A stretch of 18,042 nt of DNA. Origin: DASQDN01 sp035630195 (GTDB taxonomy: Bacteria > Acidobacteriota > Terriglobia > Bryobacterales > Bryobacteraceae). The notes beneath the pieces were generated by a model. It saw only the letters and a list, made by a program, of their open reading frames with translations. It was not told the origin of the DNA and ran no database searches. Location: NCBI GenBank assembly GCA_035630195.1, contig DASQLD010000126.1, forward strand, positions 1 through 18,042, in the 5' to 3' direction. Shown piece by piece: positions 1 to 6,510 of this stretch. Every line of letters begins with the position of its first letter. The first letter of the stretch is position 1. Made by a program: the position numbers and the translations under genes.

Positions 1-111
1 GGTGTTGCTCCTAACGCTACGCGACGATTGATGTGTGGCTGACCGTGATCAATTCAATATCGTTTACGATGGCGAGGCTGTGCGGACACTGATCGATAAT
101 CGAGATGAATG

Positions 112-1428
112 TTACCCGATATGCTGAGTGGCCGAACTGGCCTTCTGAAACATCTTCAATCGTTTGAGAAGCTCGGACACCCCAGACGTCATCGCCCACT
201 CAGTGCCATCCAAGCAGACCGACAATCGTTTCGACAAGCGATTGAAGTCATGGTTTCTAAAGATGGCACATTCCCGAACATGTTTTCGGGAGTCGCGACT
301 AAAAATGTCCGATCCAGCCCAAGAGAAGAAGAACTTCGTGGCAAGCGCGTTGCCAAGCGGATTGTTTAGACTCAGATCAAGAAGAGTGGGTCCCTTCAGG
401 TCGAAGTAGTCGACCACGACCGCATGTTGAAAACCGTGGACGTGATTTACTTCGATGCTTTGAAGCATCGCGCTTTTGAGGCACGCGTTCACGTGAGGAT
501 CGCTGCCCCCGTAACCAACTATAAGCCAAGCAGGCGTCAGCATTGCGACGCGGCGGAGCAATCCCATATAGGTTCCGTAAGGCTCCGCGAGTGTCGAATT
601 GGTTTTGCCGTACCCGGTGACCATCGGCAAACACGGTATTAACTTGCCACCCGAGGTTGGCTGACGGGTGATCTCGTAACGGAGGCGCTCGTCGTCCCAA
701 CTCTTTCGGGCCAACTCCCGGTCTGGGAATCGGGGCAACACTCCATGGCTTAGCAAATCCGGGCCGAACAGTACCGAGCCGTGTAGTTGAAGGTGCAGAT
801 TGGCATCGGTGTCGTGAAACTGATTCATGCCGTTGTAGAGCTGAACTGAGTAGAAACGCGAATCGCCATGGACCCGCCCGGTACCCTTTGTAGTGTCGTA
901 GCCGGAGTAGAATTTGATCCTGTTCGAGTGCTCCGGGACATCGTCGTAATTCAGCGAGAATACCCAAAGACGAAAATGCTCGGCGAGTTCTTCCAATCCG
1001 CGAACAATGGGAAGTGGCTTGCGTTCGGCCTCATCGCAAGCTTTGGAAATCCAGCGTAGGATGGCGAAGCATGCCTCGCGGTACTCTTCCCACGGATTTC
1101 CAAAGGGCCTTTCCTGGAACAGGTCGGTTAATGTCTTATTCGCAAGATCGTTCGAGTAATATTCTGCGATACCGAGAAGGTCTTCGAAGTTGGGTGGCGG
1201 GTGGGGTTTGCCATCTTTCAAGGACAAAGCAGCGAGCTTCGTTGCGCATTCGGTGGCGATACGATCGAAGATGCGCTGCGGCGGCTGATCCGAGTGCCTC
1301 TTGCGAACTTCGAATGCGCGTAGTGACTCGGTGATTTTCGCCACGCCAGGAATGTGCGGCATCGTAGCCCCGGTTCCGAGTAATACGAGAAGATCAGGCT
1401 TTGCAACCACTGGTGAAGCATACAACAT
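112..1428 (-). CDS. SIR2-like NAD-binding domain protein, candidate anti-phage defence
   Basis: The 438-residue product carries the marks of the SIR2-like Rossmann family. There is an N-terminal strand and nucleotide loop LLGTGATMPHIPGVAKIT (residues 16-33), FEDLLG (81-86), the NAD-pocket motif SLNYDD (158-163), a putative catalytic histidine in LHLQLHGS (His216), and the late strand VGYGGSDPHVN (304-314). Proteins of this type are often NADases that act in abortive infection or Thoeris/SIR2-type defence; NAD hydrolysis here is inferred. No second effector domain is recognisable, so it appears to be a single-domain SIR2 protein with a C-terminal tail of about 100 residues. The ATG at 1428 lies only about 15 residues before the Rossmann loop, which suits the family, although no clear ribosome-binding site precedes it. 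It stands alone at the left end of the cargo region, divergent from small plus-strand ORFs. Confidence 0.75.
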   Translation of the reverse strand: MLYASPVVAKPDLLVLLGTGATMPHIPGVAKITESLRAFEVRKRHSDQPPQRIFDRIATECATKLAALSLKDGKPHPPPNFEDLLGIAEYYSNDLANKTLTDLFQERPFGNPWEEYREACFAILRWISKACDEAERKPLPIVRGLEELAEHFRLWVFSLNYDDVPEHSNRIKFYSGYDTTKGTGRVHGDSRFYSVQLYNGMNQFHDTDANLHLQLHGSVLFGPDLLSHGVLPRFPDRELARKSWDDERLRYEITRQPTSGGKLIPCLPMVTGYGKTNSTLAEPYGTYMGLLRRVAMLTPAWLIVGYGGSDPHVNACLKSAMLQSIEVNHVHGFQHAVVVDYFDLKGPTLLDLSLNNPLGNALATKFFFSWAGSDIFSRDSRKHVRECAIFRNHDFNRLSKRLSVCLDGTEWAMTSGVSELLKRLKMFQKASSATQHIG

Positions 1429-1513
1429 GGGGGAGCATATAGCGCTGGTCGCGTTAGCCGGGATAATCTCCGATTCGAACGCTCGCGTACGCTTCTTTCG
1501 TGGCGTATTTCGT

Positions 1514-1699
1514 ATGATTCAAAAGCTCAACGAGCGTATCAACAAGCTTCCGAAATGGGCACGTGACTATCTTCATCACGTCCACACATTCATAGGGGCA
1601 CCCGAGGTAGGGGAATTGATCTATTTACGAGACCAGAACAAGGCGCTGATTACGGTTAGTCGGGGAACTGAAGGCGGAAAATCGGCGGCTTCAGCGTGA
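1514..1699 (+). CDS. Small LPKWA-motif protein (phage/mobile-element type)
   Basis: This is a 61-residue product starting MIQKLNERINKLPKWARDYL. Short helical proteins with a central LPKWA-x-(D/E)-Y/H motif recur in phages and mobile elements, and their function is unknown to me. The frame stays open upstream to an ATG at 1427, which would add 29 residues and has a GGTGA about 9 bp before it. That start would overlap the SIR2 start codon on the other strand. I prefer ATG 1514 because the recognisable motif begins soon after it and because it leaves room for divergent promoters at 1429-1513. The C-terminus is low in complexity. Confidence 0.4.
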   Translation: MIQKLNERINKLPKWARDYLHHVHTFIGAPEVGELIYLRDQNKALITVSRGTEGGKSAASA

Positions 1700-1753
1700 G
1701 GCGATTAAAAGAAGAACTTAGGTGGTATCTCTTGAAGTCAGAACCCGAGATTT

Positions 1754-1948
1754 ATGGCGAAGCTTGCGCACTACCCTTCAATGGACGATCTCATCCGTTC
1801 GCACCGTGACCTCAGAGCAGCAGTACGCCTTTCGGGTCGGCTCATAGAAAAGCGGCTGCCGGCCGATCCAAAGGCGCAAAAGCTCATACGCTTACTGAAA
1901 CGCGTTCTGAAGGAATCGCGACAGGTTGAGAAGGCGCAGACTCAGTAA
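1754..1948 (+). CDS. Small basic helical hypothetical protein
   Basis: This 64-residue ORF has an ATG start and is rich in Arg, Lys and Leu, with the pattern of a mostly alpha-helical protein (for example LIRLLKRVLKESRQVEKAQ at the C-terminus). It follows the LPKWA ORF on the same strand after 54 bp and could be co-transcribed with it. It ends 4 bp from the stop of a convergent gene. I recognise no family. The ribosome-binding site is weak (GAG about 5 bases before ATG). Its clean fit between neighbours is the main support. Confidence 0.4.
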   Translation: MAKLAHYPSMDDLIRSHRDLRAAVRLSGRLIEKRLPADPKAQKLIRLLKRVLKESRQVEKAQTQ

Positions 1949-1952
1949 TTCC

Positions 1953-2156
1953 TTATCGCTTCTTTGTCCACATCCACAACTGTCGCCAGGCCTGAACCAG
2001 TTGTTGGATCGCGACCGGCCGCGGCAACTTGTCTCCCTTCATCTCACAATCCTTGTAAGCCTGCTGATAAGCGGTTTCAACTCCAGATTTGCTGAGAAGA
2101 GCGAGGTTTCGCCGTAGTTGCTCTAGCTGCGACGGGGTTAACGGGTCGTCGGCCAT
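1953..2156 (-). CDS. Small conserved-looking hypothetical protein
   Basis: The 67-residue product opens MADDPLTPSQLEQLRRNLAL and continues with a predicted second helix pair ending in a Trp-rich, basic tail (AWRQLWMWTKKR). Natural-looking codon positions and amphipathic helices suggest a real gene; the function is unknown. It is convergent with the ORF ending at 1948 (4-bp gap). The ATG start has no good Shine-Dalgarno, but a GGAG lies further upstream (about 24 bases before the ATG) in a different spacing register, so expression could be weak or coupled to an upstream mini-ORF at 2196-2327. Confidence 0.45.
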   Translation of the reverse strand: MADDPLTPSQLEQLRRNLALLSKSGVETAYQQAYKDCEMKGDKLPRPVAIQQLVQAWRQLWMWTKKR

Positions 2157-2195
2157 ACGAGGAAGAGGATAGCACGATATTCTCCTTTTGTTCGC

Positions 2196-2327
2196 CTATG
2201 GCTTATCGAGCAAATAGAGAAGTTGACCCGCAGACAGCAGCGCCGCACAGGCCACGCATAGCCATTTAACAAAGGCCTGCACCCATGTCGATCGCGTTGG
2301 CTTGTTTTCTCCCCAATGCTGCGGCAC
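2196..2327 (-). CDS. Possible 43-residue single-pass membrane peptide
   Basis: Reading the minus strand from a GTG at 2327 to a TAG at 2196 gives a 43-residue peptide. It has a polar N-terminus (PQHWGENKPTRST), then one hydrophobic segment WVQAFVKWLCVACAALLSAG (residues 15-34) and a short tail ending LLDKP. The in-frame upstream stop (TAA) lies six codons before the GTG. No ribosome-binding site is visible, so this rests only on the membrane-like hydropathy and its position just upstream of the gene at 1953-2156. Confidence 0.22.
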   Translation of the reverse strand: MPQHWGENKPTRSTWVQAFVKWLCVACAALLSAGQLLYLLDKP

Positions 2328-2557
2328 GAGGAGCTTAACGGCTTATCTTGTGGCCGCTTGAATGAAAGAGGGGAGAGTTGGTACGGCAGAGCGGACAGCC
2401 CTGCCGTAAACGAGGTGCGACCTAGAATTCATTAGCCGTCGCTTTGTTTTCTAGTGCGCATGGTATTCAAAGTTCTCACCGGCCTAAGCCGTTGAAGCTG
2501 AACTCGGAAGGCGCACAGGCGAGAGGATCGTTGTTGCGGTTATACTGGTCTACCAAA
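2328..2557. other. Intergenic stretch upstream of the ribbon-helix-helix gene
   Basis: No convincing gene. A frame open from 2444 runs into the ribbon-helix-helix gene, but its first 38 residues have no family resemblance. A TATACT hexamer at 2541-2546 could be a -10 element for the gene starting at 2558, which would leave only a few bases of leader. No good -35 is visible. Confidence 0.3.
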
Positions 2558-2719
2558 ATGGGAAGCGATAAGCCATCTCTTCACTTCGTCATAGAACAGT
2601 CGCTCTTAAATACGATCGATGACTTCAGGTATAAACACCGTTTCGACTCCCGGGCCGCGACGACTAAGTGGCTCCTCGCCTGGGCACTTCAGCAGAATTC
2701 GAAACCAGCGGCTGAGTGA
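2558..2719 (+). CDS. Ribbon-helix-helix DNA-binding protein
   Basis: The 53-residue product MGSDKPSLHFVIEQSLLNTI then DDFRYKHRFDSRAATTKWLL has the ribbon-helix-helix layout. A short beta strand (LHFVIE) is followed by helix A (SLLNTIDDFRYKHR), the turn with the family-typical F-x-SRA sequence, and helix B ending WLLAWAL. Arc/CopG-type proteins of this kind dimerise and bind operators, often regulating their own operon. The ATG at 2558 is chosen because the domain starts just after it; a longer frame from 2444 adds unrelated residues. It ends 12 bp before the membrane-protein gene, implying one operon, possibly autoregulated. Confidence 0.65.
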   Translation: MGSDKPSLHFVIEQSLLNTIDDFRYKHRFDSRAATTKWLLAWALQQNSKPAAE

Positions 2720-2731
2720 TCCGGGATCGAT

Positions 2732-3313
2732 ATGCCTGACTTGGATTGGCGAAGCATTTCTGTGCTCGCGGTTGTTGTACTCGCGTGGCTTACGAAGTCT
2801 GTTTGGGAGCCATTCCTGAAGGCATACTCCGAAGAGAAAGGTAAGCGGAAGGCCACACATGAGGACATTGAGAACGTCCTCGCGGAATTGCGCGTGATTA
2901 CCGCAGAGACGAAGGCGATCGAGGCAAAAATCAGTGGCGGTGAATGGGATCGTCAGTGGCTGAAGACAGAACGCGTAAAAAGATACGCAGAGTACCTCCT
3001 GAAGCTAGAAGCCTTCATGAGCGCCATCATCCCCGCCGCTTCTAAGCTGCGTGCTGGGACTCACTGCGTCGACGAACTCACAAGATTCAATAGCGCCGCT
3101 AGCGAACTCGATCGCCTTCATTGGTTAGTTTGGATCTTAGCTGATGATGAAATGCAAAAGGCAATCCAAGAGATCAATACATTGCGGCTCGAAGTGGCAG
3201 CGGTTTTGTCTAGTAGTAGCCCCGACGAGGCCACGGTCCTTTCAGGCGGTCCTTATGGAACAAAATTGCGTGTCCTTATTAGTGCCATGCGCAACGAACT
3301 TCAACCTAAGTAA
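2732..3313 (+). CDS. Membrane-anchored helical protein of unknown function
   Basis: The 193-residue product has one N-terminal transmembrane segment (about residues 8-20, SVLAVVVLAWLTK), then YSEEKGKRKATHEDIENVLA. This resembles the EKGKN-A-T-KEDI signature seen in a widespread family of uncharacterised membrane-anchored coiled-coil proteins. The remainder is predicted helical and cytoplasmic, with a Trp-rich segment around LHWLVWILADDEMQ. The ATG has a GGGA about 5 bases upstream. It lies 12 bp after the ribbon-helix-helix gene and probably shares its transcript. Members of this family are often seen beside mobile-element cargo; no enzymatic motif is visible. Confidence 0.6.
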   Translation: MPDLDWRSISVLAVVVLAWLTKSVWEPFLKAYSEEKGKRKATHEDIENVLAELRVITAETKAIEAKISGGEWDRQWLKTERVKRYAEYLLKLEAFMSAIIPAASKLRAGTHCVDELTRFNSAASELDRLHWLVWILADDEMQKAIQEINTLRLEVAAVLSSSSPDEATVLSGGPYGTKLRVLISAMRNELQPK

Positions 3314-3354
3314 GATCGCCAGGCAGCTACATCCCCAAGAGACTTCTTGAGATA

Positions 3355-3381
3355 GAACTTCCGCGCAATTCGGGGAAGTTC
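3355..3381. other. Stem-loop downstream of the membrane-protein gene
   Basis: GAACTTCC (3355-3362) and GGAAGTTC (3374-3381) are perfect 8-bp inverted repeats with an 11-base loop, 42 bp after the stop at 3313. There is no following T-run, so it is terminator-like only by position. It may instead protect the 3' end of the transcript. Confidence 0.35.
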
Positions 3382-3435
3382 AACTTCGGAAATACATTTA
3401 CGAATTTTCGAGTCAAGGGCTGGAGAACAAGAAAC

Positions 3436-3666
3436 TCAGAAGGCAGATGAACGGATACCGAAGGCCACCACAAGAAACGTGGCGGCCGAGATCGACAAAC
3501 TTGAGACACCGGCCCGATTCCATAGCGTTGAGAAGTGATTGCGCTTATAGATGTTGCGATCAGACAGCGGCGGTGGAGCAGATCCGATTGCTCGCTGGGA
3601 TTCTTCCTGTGACTCACTTCGCCCAGTGCGACGCGGTGACAGAGGAGTAGTCGGTGGGGTGTTCAA
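3436..3666 (-). CDS. Possible small tail-anchored membrane protein
   Basis: A minus-strand frame from a TTG at 3666 gives 76 residues. It has a Pro/Ser/Arg-rich N-terminus and a C-terminal hydrophobic segment of about 20 residues (VSSLSISAATFLVVAFGI, about 54-71) followed by a four-residue tail. The organisation suits a tail-anchored or holin-like peptide, but there is no clear ribosome-binding site and I recognise no family. It occupies an otherwise empty stretch between 3314 and 3845. An overlapping minus frame (3327-3617) looks like chance. Confidence 0.28.
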   Translation of the reverse strand: MNTPPTTPLSPRRTGRSESQEESQRAIGSAPPPLSDRNIYKRNHFSTLWNRAGVSSLSISAATFLVVAFGIRSSAF

Positions 3667-3845
3667 AGGTTAATGAGAAGGAAGTTGTTAAAACTACCGG
3701 GCTCCACCCCACGGGCGGCGGAGGTTAGCTACAATGAGTGGGCTCTAATCGTAATTGCCGGCGCGACGTAGCGTGATTTACTCGTGGTTTGGAAGACGCC
3801 CACAACGTTGTTGTTCGTGTCATCGAAAGATCCGAGTGTCCATCA
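3667..3845. other. Intergenic stretch before the HEPN-motif gene
   Basis: No gene recognised. It presumably carries the promoter of the downstream plus-strand gene, but I see no convincing -35/-10 pair. Confidence 0.3.
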
Positions 3846-5189
3846 ATGTTGGTTTCCTCCCAATTCATGAACAACATCCGTGTTCCATATATCCCCCGCA
3901 TACCGGCAGTGGACGGGCCGATTAACATTGCTACACAACCCGTTAGGTTACGGTTGAAGAGCAAACATATCGACACGAATGCAACCGCGCTGATCGCTTT
4001 CAAGCCGAAGCCACGCCTGATTTTCGAAGCTGAGATCCCGCCCCACCACCTTATCGACATGGACGAAACAGTGACGCTGGAGATAAACGAGTGCGACACT
4101 CCAGTGGAATGTTTGATCGCTCAAGCAACACCGTTTTCTAATCGACCACAGGTTATTTACCTTATGCCGCTGCTCGACGACGTTCCTTGTATGTCAAAGG
4201 ATGTCGCAGTTGAAAAGGCAGGGTTCACGTTGCCGAACTTTCCTCAGTTCTATGTTCGAGACGGTCAGGCAGACGGAAGAATTGAAGGACGAGGTGTTAA
4301 TGCTCTGGTGCTTGAATCTCACGGATGGCGAACGGTAATTTACAACACATCAGACATCGGTGAGCGTTCTAAGCACCTACGATGTGGAGGGTATGGTATC
4401 ACGGCTACCGGAGAGATCGCGCGAACCGATGGACAGCCGTTCACTCGAGGTGAACTGAATGTGTGGGTCGATGCGTTAATTGTATTCTTGTCGTTCGCCT
4501 GTGGTCGTTGGACAGGCCCTTTATTGTCGACGGGCTTGGATGGCAACTATCCGGTCTGGCAAAGCTGGCGGGTCCCTCGAATCGATTCTGGCATTTCAGT
4601 ATTCGGTTGGTTCGACATCCACCATGGTGAAAGCCTTAACCATGTGTTGCCTGGTTTTCTTGAAAGGTGGAACGATCCAACCTGGAAGCAAACACTTTCT
4701 CAAGCGATCTATTGGTACATAGGCGCAAACTCGATGGCCGCTGGCGCAGATGGGTCTTTGATACTCAGCCAAGCTGCGCTCGAGAACTTAAGCTGGACTT
4801 ATCTTGTTGAGGATACCAAGACTCTAAGCCGAAGCCGCTACAAGAAACTCAGCGCCGATAAAAGCATACGCTTGCTGCTGCTGGAATTAGATATATCTAC
4901 AAACGTACCCGAATCACTTGTGGACTTAACGAAGGTGGTCAGCGACCGCGGCTGGAAGGATGGAATATCAGCTATAACGGCCACCCGAAACAGTCTGGTG
5001 CATCCGGAGAAAGCCGACGACGAGGGTCCTGTTGCAGACTGCTGGCTCTTATCACAGTATTTCGTTGAACTCGCGCTTCTACGACTGTTCAGGTATGAGG
5101 GCCAATATGGTAATCGAACGAAGAGGCGTTGGGTTGGTCAGGTAGAGTTCGTGCCTTGGGCGAACTCACAAAACGATTACTCACGGTAG
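3846..5189 (+). CDS. ApeA-like HEPN-motif protein, candidate RNase effector
   Basis: A large protein (447 residues from ATG 3846). The N-terminal ~220 residues look beta-rich, with PKPRLIFEAEIP near the start. The C-terminal half is helical and contains TRNSLVHPEK, an R-N-x3-H HEPN catalytic motif (Arg codon at 4986, His codon at 5001). This two-part layout resembles ApeA/Apea-type HEPN proteins, many of which are abortive-infection ribonucleases; activity here is inferred. Start choice is uncertain: the frame is open from a TTG at 3789, with further ATGs at 3846 and 3867. The last precedes NNIRVPYIPR, which may be the true N-terminus. None has a good ribosome-binding site. It stands alone on the plus strand, with no obvious partner gene. 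Confidence 0.62.
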   Translation: MLVSSQFMNNIRVPYIPRIPAVDGPINIATQPVRLRLKSKHIDTNATALIAFKPKPRLIFEAEIPPHHLIDMDETVTLEINECDTPVECLIAQATPFSNRPQVIYLMPLLDDVPCMSKDVAVEKAGFTLPNFPQFYVRDGQADGRIEGRGVNALVLESHGWRTVIYNTSDIGERSKHLRCGGYGITATGEIARTDGQPFTRGELNVWVDALIVFLSFACGRWTGPLLSTGLDGNYPVWQSWRVPRIDSGISVFGWFDIHHGESLNHVLPGFLERWNDPTWKQTLSQAIYWYIGANSMAAGADGSLILSQAALENLSWTYLVEDTKTLSRSRYKKLSADKSIRLLLLELDISTNVPESLVDLTKVVSDRGWKDGISAITATRNSLVHPEKADDEGPVADCWLLSQYFVELALLRLFRYEGQYGNRTKRRWVGQVEFVPWANSQNDYSR

Positions 5190-5564
5190 CGCGCACGAGT
5201 CCTGATGATCGCGGACAATCATAATTCGGCCAGGGGCAATTAAATGCCCGGTAAAGCGACTCTGGCGGGAAGCTGGACAGGCTTGATGTTAGAGGTTGCG
5301 GCGGCAAAATCGGGCGTGGACCCGCTCGGTATCCGATTCCGCCGTCCAATTGGCGAGTCCTGCCACGGGCGTAACTGAAACCAGCGGCAGACGGTGATGA
5401 CAGCCGTCCACGCGCGGTTCGAATTGTACACCTTCATCCGCCACACACTCATGAACGCTGCCCGCGAGGGAATTCGCTTCGGTGTGAGTGGTCCGAACTT
5501 ACCGGTTGGCGCGAAAGCCAGTTCATTCGCTATTCAGCAAACACCTACCAGGAACGCAGGACGA
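5190..5564. other. Gene-poor stretch between convergent cargo genes
   Basis: The HEPN-motif gene (plus) and the membrane-protein gene (minus) both end into this region. The only candidate with a ribosome-binding site is the 44-residue ORF at 5244-5378. Longer frames on both strands here (for example minus 5240-5452 and plus 5394-5714) have no recognisable motif or start signal. It may be the remnant of a decayed gene. Confidence 0.35.
5244..5378 (+). CDS. Possible 44-residue small ORF
   Basis: An ATG at 5244 preceded by AGGGG about 8 bases upstream opens a 44-residue frame that ends at TGA 5376-5378. The product is Ala/Gly/Arg-rich (LMLEVAAAKSGVDPLGIRFR) and matches no family I know. The good ribosome-binding site is the only support. 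It could equally be a piece of a decayed gene. Confidence 0.2.
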   Translation: MPGKATLAGSWTGLMLEVAAAKSGVDPLGIRFRRPIGESCHGRN

Positions 5565-6128
5565 CTAAATCATCAAATCGGAGCTATGTGCCAGGGCCAC
5601 CCAACCATAGACGAATGCAAGCTTAAGGCCAACACTTATTGCCGCCAGCGGCAGATGAAACCAGATAATTTCCGGATAGATCGCTACTTGAAGCTTGGCT
5701 CGCACTCCCTCTGATGGACCGAAGTCGGGATGCAGCAACGGAAAATCATGTTGCTTGCCATCCCGAGTACGGATCAGCGTACCTACTCTGAATGAATCGC
5801 GAAAGTCCGCTGTGCGCAGGTATCGACCGATTCTGTGGGTCCGGATTATGAAAACTCGCTGAATCAGCCGATAGTGCACCTCGGCCGACCAAAATAGAAG
5901 CGGTATAACCGCTGTTAACCAGATGTATGGTCTAAGGTCCACGGCAGTTATCGCTGCGCCAACAGCTCCAGCCCAGGTCAGAATCGTCCAATGTTTCAAG
6001 TTCTTCGTCATCTCGTCCATCGCACGGATTGTTGAATTCGCATCCGTGAGTTCGGACTTCAAGACTTCAAGCTGAAACTTCAAAGGTTCGGAGATGGTAG
6101 TGTCGGACGGCTGGCTGCCAGGTGACAT
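5565..6128 (-). CDS. Multi-pass membrane protein of unknown function
   Basis: The 187-residue product has an N-terminal helical segment (LKFQLEVLKSELTDANSTIR, predicted coiled coil). Two closely spaced hydrophobic segments follow (about residues 48-63 and 68-84). Then comes a cytoplasmic stretch with RTADFRDSFR and FPLLHPDFG, and finally one or two further hydrophobic segments near the C-terminus (about 155-180). It resembles a recurrent bacterial family of small membrane proteins with a helix ahead of paired transmembrane segments, similar in outline to SLATT-type predicted effectors; I cannot confirm membership. The ATG at 6128 lacks a clear ribosome-binding site. Two stem-loops lie in its probable 5' leader (6152-6226). 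Confidence 0.55.
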   Translation of the reverse strand: MSPGSQPSDTTISEPLKFQLEVLKSELTDANSTIRAMDEMTKNLKHWTILTWAGAVGAAITAVDLRPYIWLTAVIPLLFWSAEVHYRLIQRVFIIRTHRIGRYLRTADFRDSFRVGTLIRTRDGKQHDFPLLHPDFGPSEGVRAKLQVAIYPEIIWFHLPLAAISVGLKLAFVYGWVALAHSSDLMI

Positions 6129-6151
6129 CGCGCTATCTGCAGTAGCCTAAC

Positions 6152-6177
6152 ACAAGTAACTCTGAAGTTCTTGTTTT
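6152..6177. other. Stem-loop with a single bulge and following T-run
   Basis: ACAAG-(T)-AACT pairs with AGTT-CTTGT around a CTGA tetraloop (6152-6174), with one bulged T at 6157. Four T residues follow on the plus strand. It could be a weak plus-direction intrinsic terminator, or a leader hairpin for the minus-strand gene starting at 6128, 24 bp away. Confidence 0.4.
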
Positions 6178-6186
6178 GATCATCTC

Positions 6187-6226
6187 ATGTCGCGGCGAAG
6201 TAGAACTTTCTACTTAGCTGCGACAT
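6187..6226. repeat. Long 18-bp-arm inverted repeat (strong hairpin)
   Basis: The arms 6187-6204 and 6209-6226 match at 16 of 18 positions around a 4-base loop (ACTT). Of the two mismatches, one becomes a G-U wobble in plus-strand RNA. It lies about 60 bp upstream of the membrane-protein gene in an otherwise empty stretch, with the smaller stem-loop between. No T-run follows on either strand, so it is not an ordinary terminator. A leader structure, small RNA or protein-binding site are all possible. Confidence 0.6.
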
Positions 6227-6510
6227 TCGTTCGGCGCTGAGAAGATGCGGCGGGGGAGCGTATCGGCTCGCTTTCAGGCTCTTGAAAAGGTGAGTGTGAG
6301 TTTTGGAATTAAGAATATGGAATAGCCCGCGCCATCTCCAACCGCTGAGATCACTTGCGGCGCCGCCACGCTGTCGCGATCGTTTTCTGCATAGGAGGGC
6401 ACGCGGACAGGGCCTGCGCAATCGATGTGTCTACCGTAGTTGTTCCCGTTACCCAGGCCTTAGATCTGATTCTCAATATCGGTCGGAGAGTGTTTCCAAT
6501 TGAGAGTCCT
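6227..6510. other. Stretch without a recognisable gene
   Basis: Frames are open on both strands here (plus from 6355, minus 6185-6421), but none has a ribosome-binding site or motif. The plus frame runs into, and lies antisense to, the HTH gene. The uneven composition could reflect a decayed gene. Confidence 0.3.

Noticed and set aside
1..111. Left edge, checked for a gene end, tRNA or attachment site
   Set aside because: No frame, cloverleaf or repeat could be supported in this short stretch.
377..967. Minus-strand 196-residue frame inside the SIR2 gene
   Set aside because: It overlaps a gene with clear family motifs in another frame of the same strand and has the Arg/Pro/Ser-rich look of a shifted frame.
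3327..3617. Minus-strand 96-residue frame
   Set aside because: It overlaps the better membrane-like candidate at 3436-3666 and has shadow-like composition.
3690..3745. GC-rich segment resembling the 3' part of a tRNA (possible att site)
   Set aside because: No TPsiC-arm consensus or acceptor pairing was found, and no matching copy elsewhere in the window.
5394..5714. Plus-strand 106-residue frame
   Set aside because: It runs antisense into the membrane-protein gene, and shows no domain, hydrophobic segment or ribosome-binding site.
6146..6240. Integron attC-like site: GTTAGGC on the minus strand with GCCGAAC at the far end and hairpins between
   Set aside because: The inverse core deviates from RYYYAAC, there are two separate hairpins instead of one folded attC, and no integron integrase or cassette array is visible.
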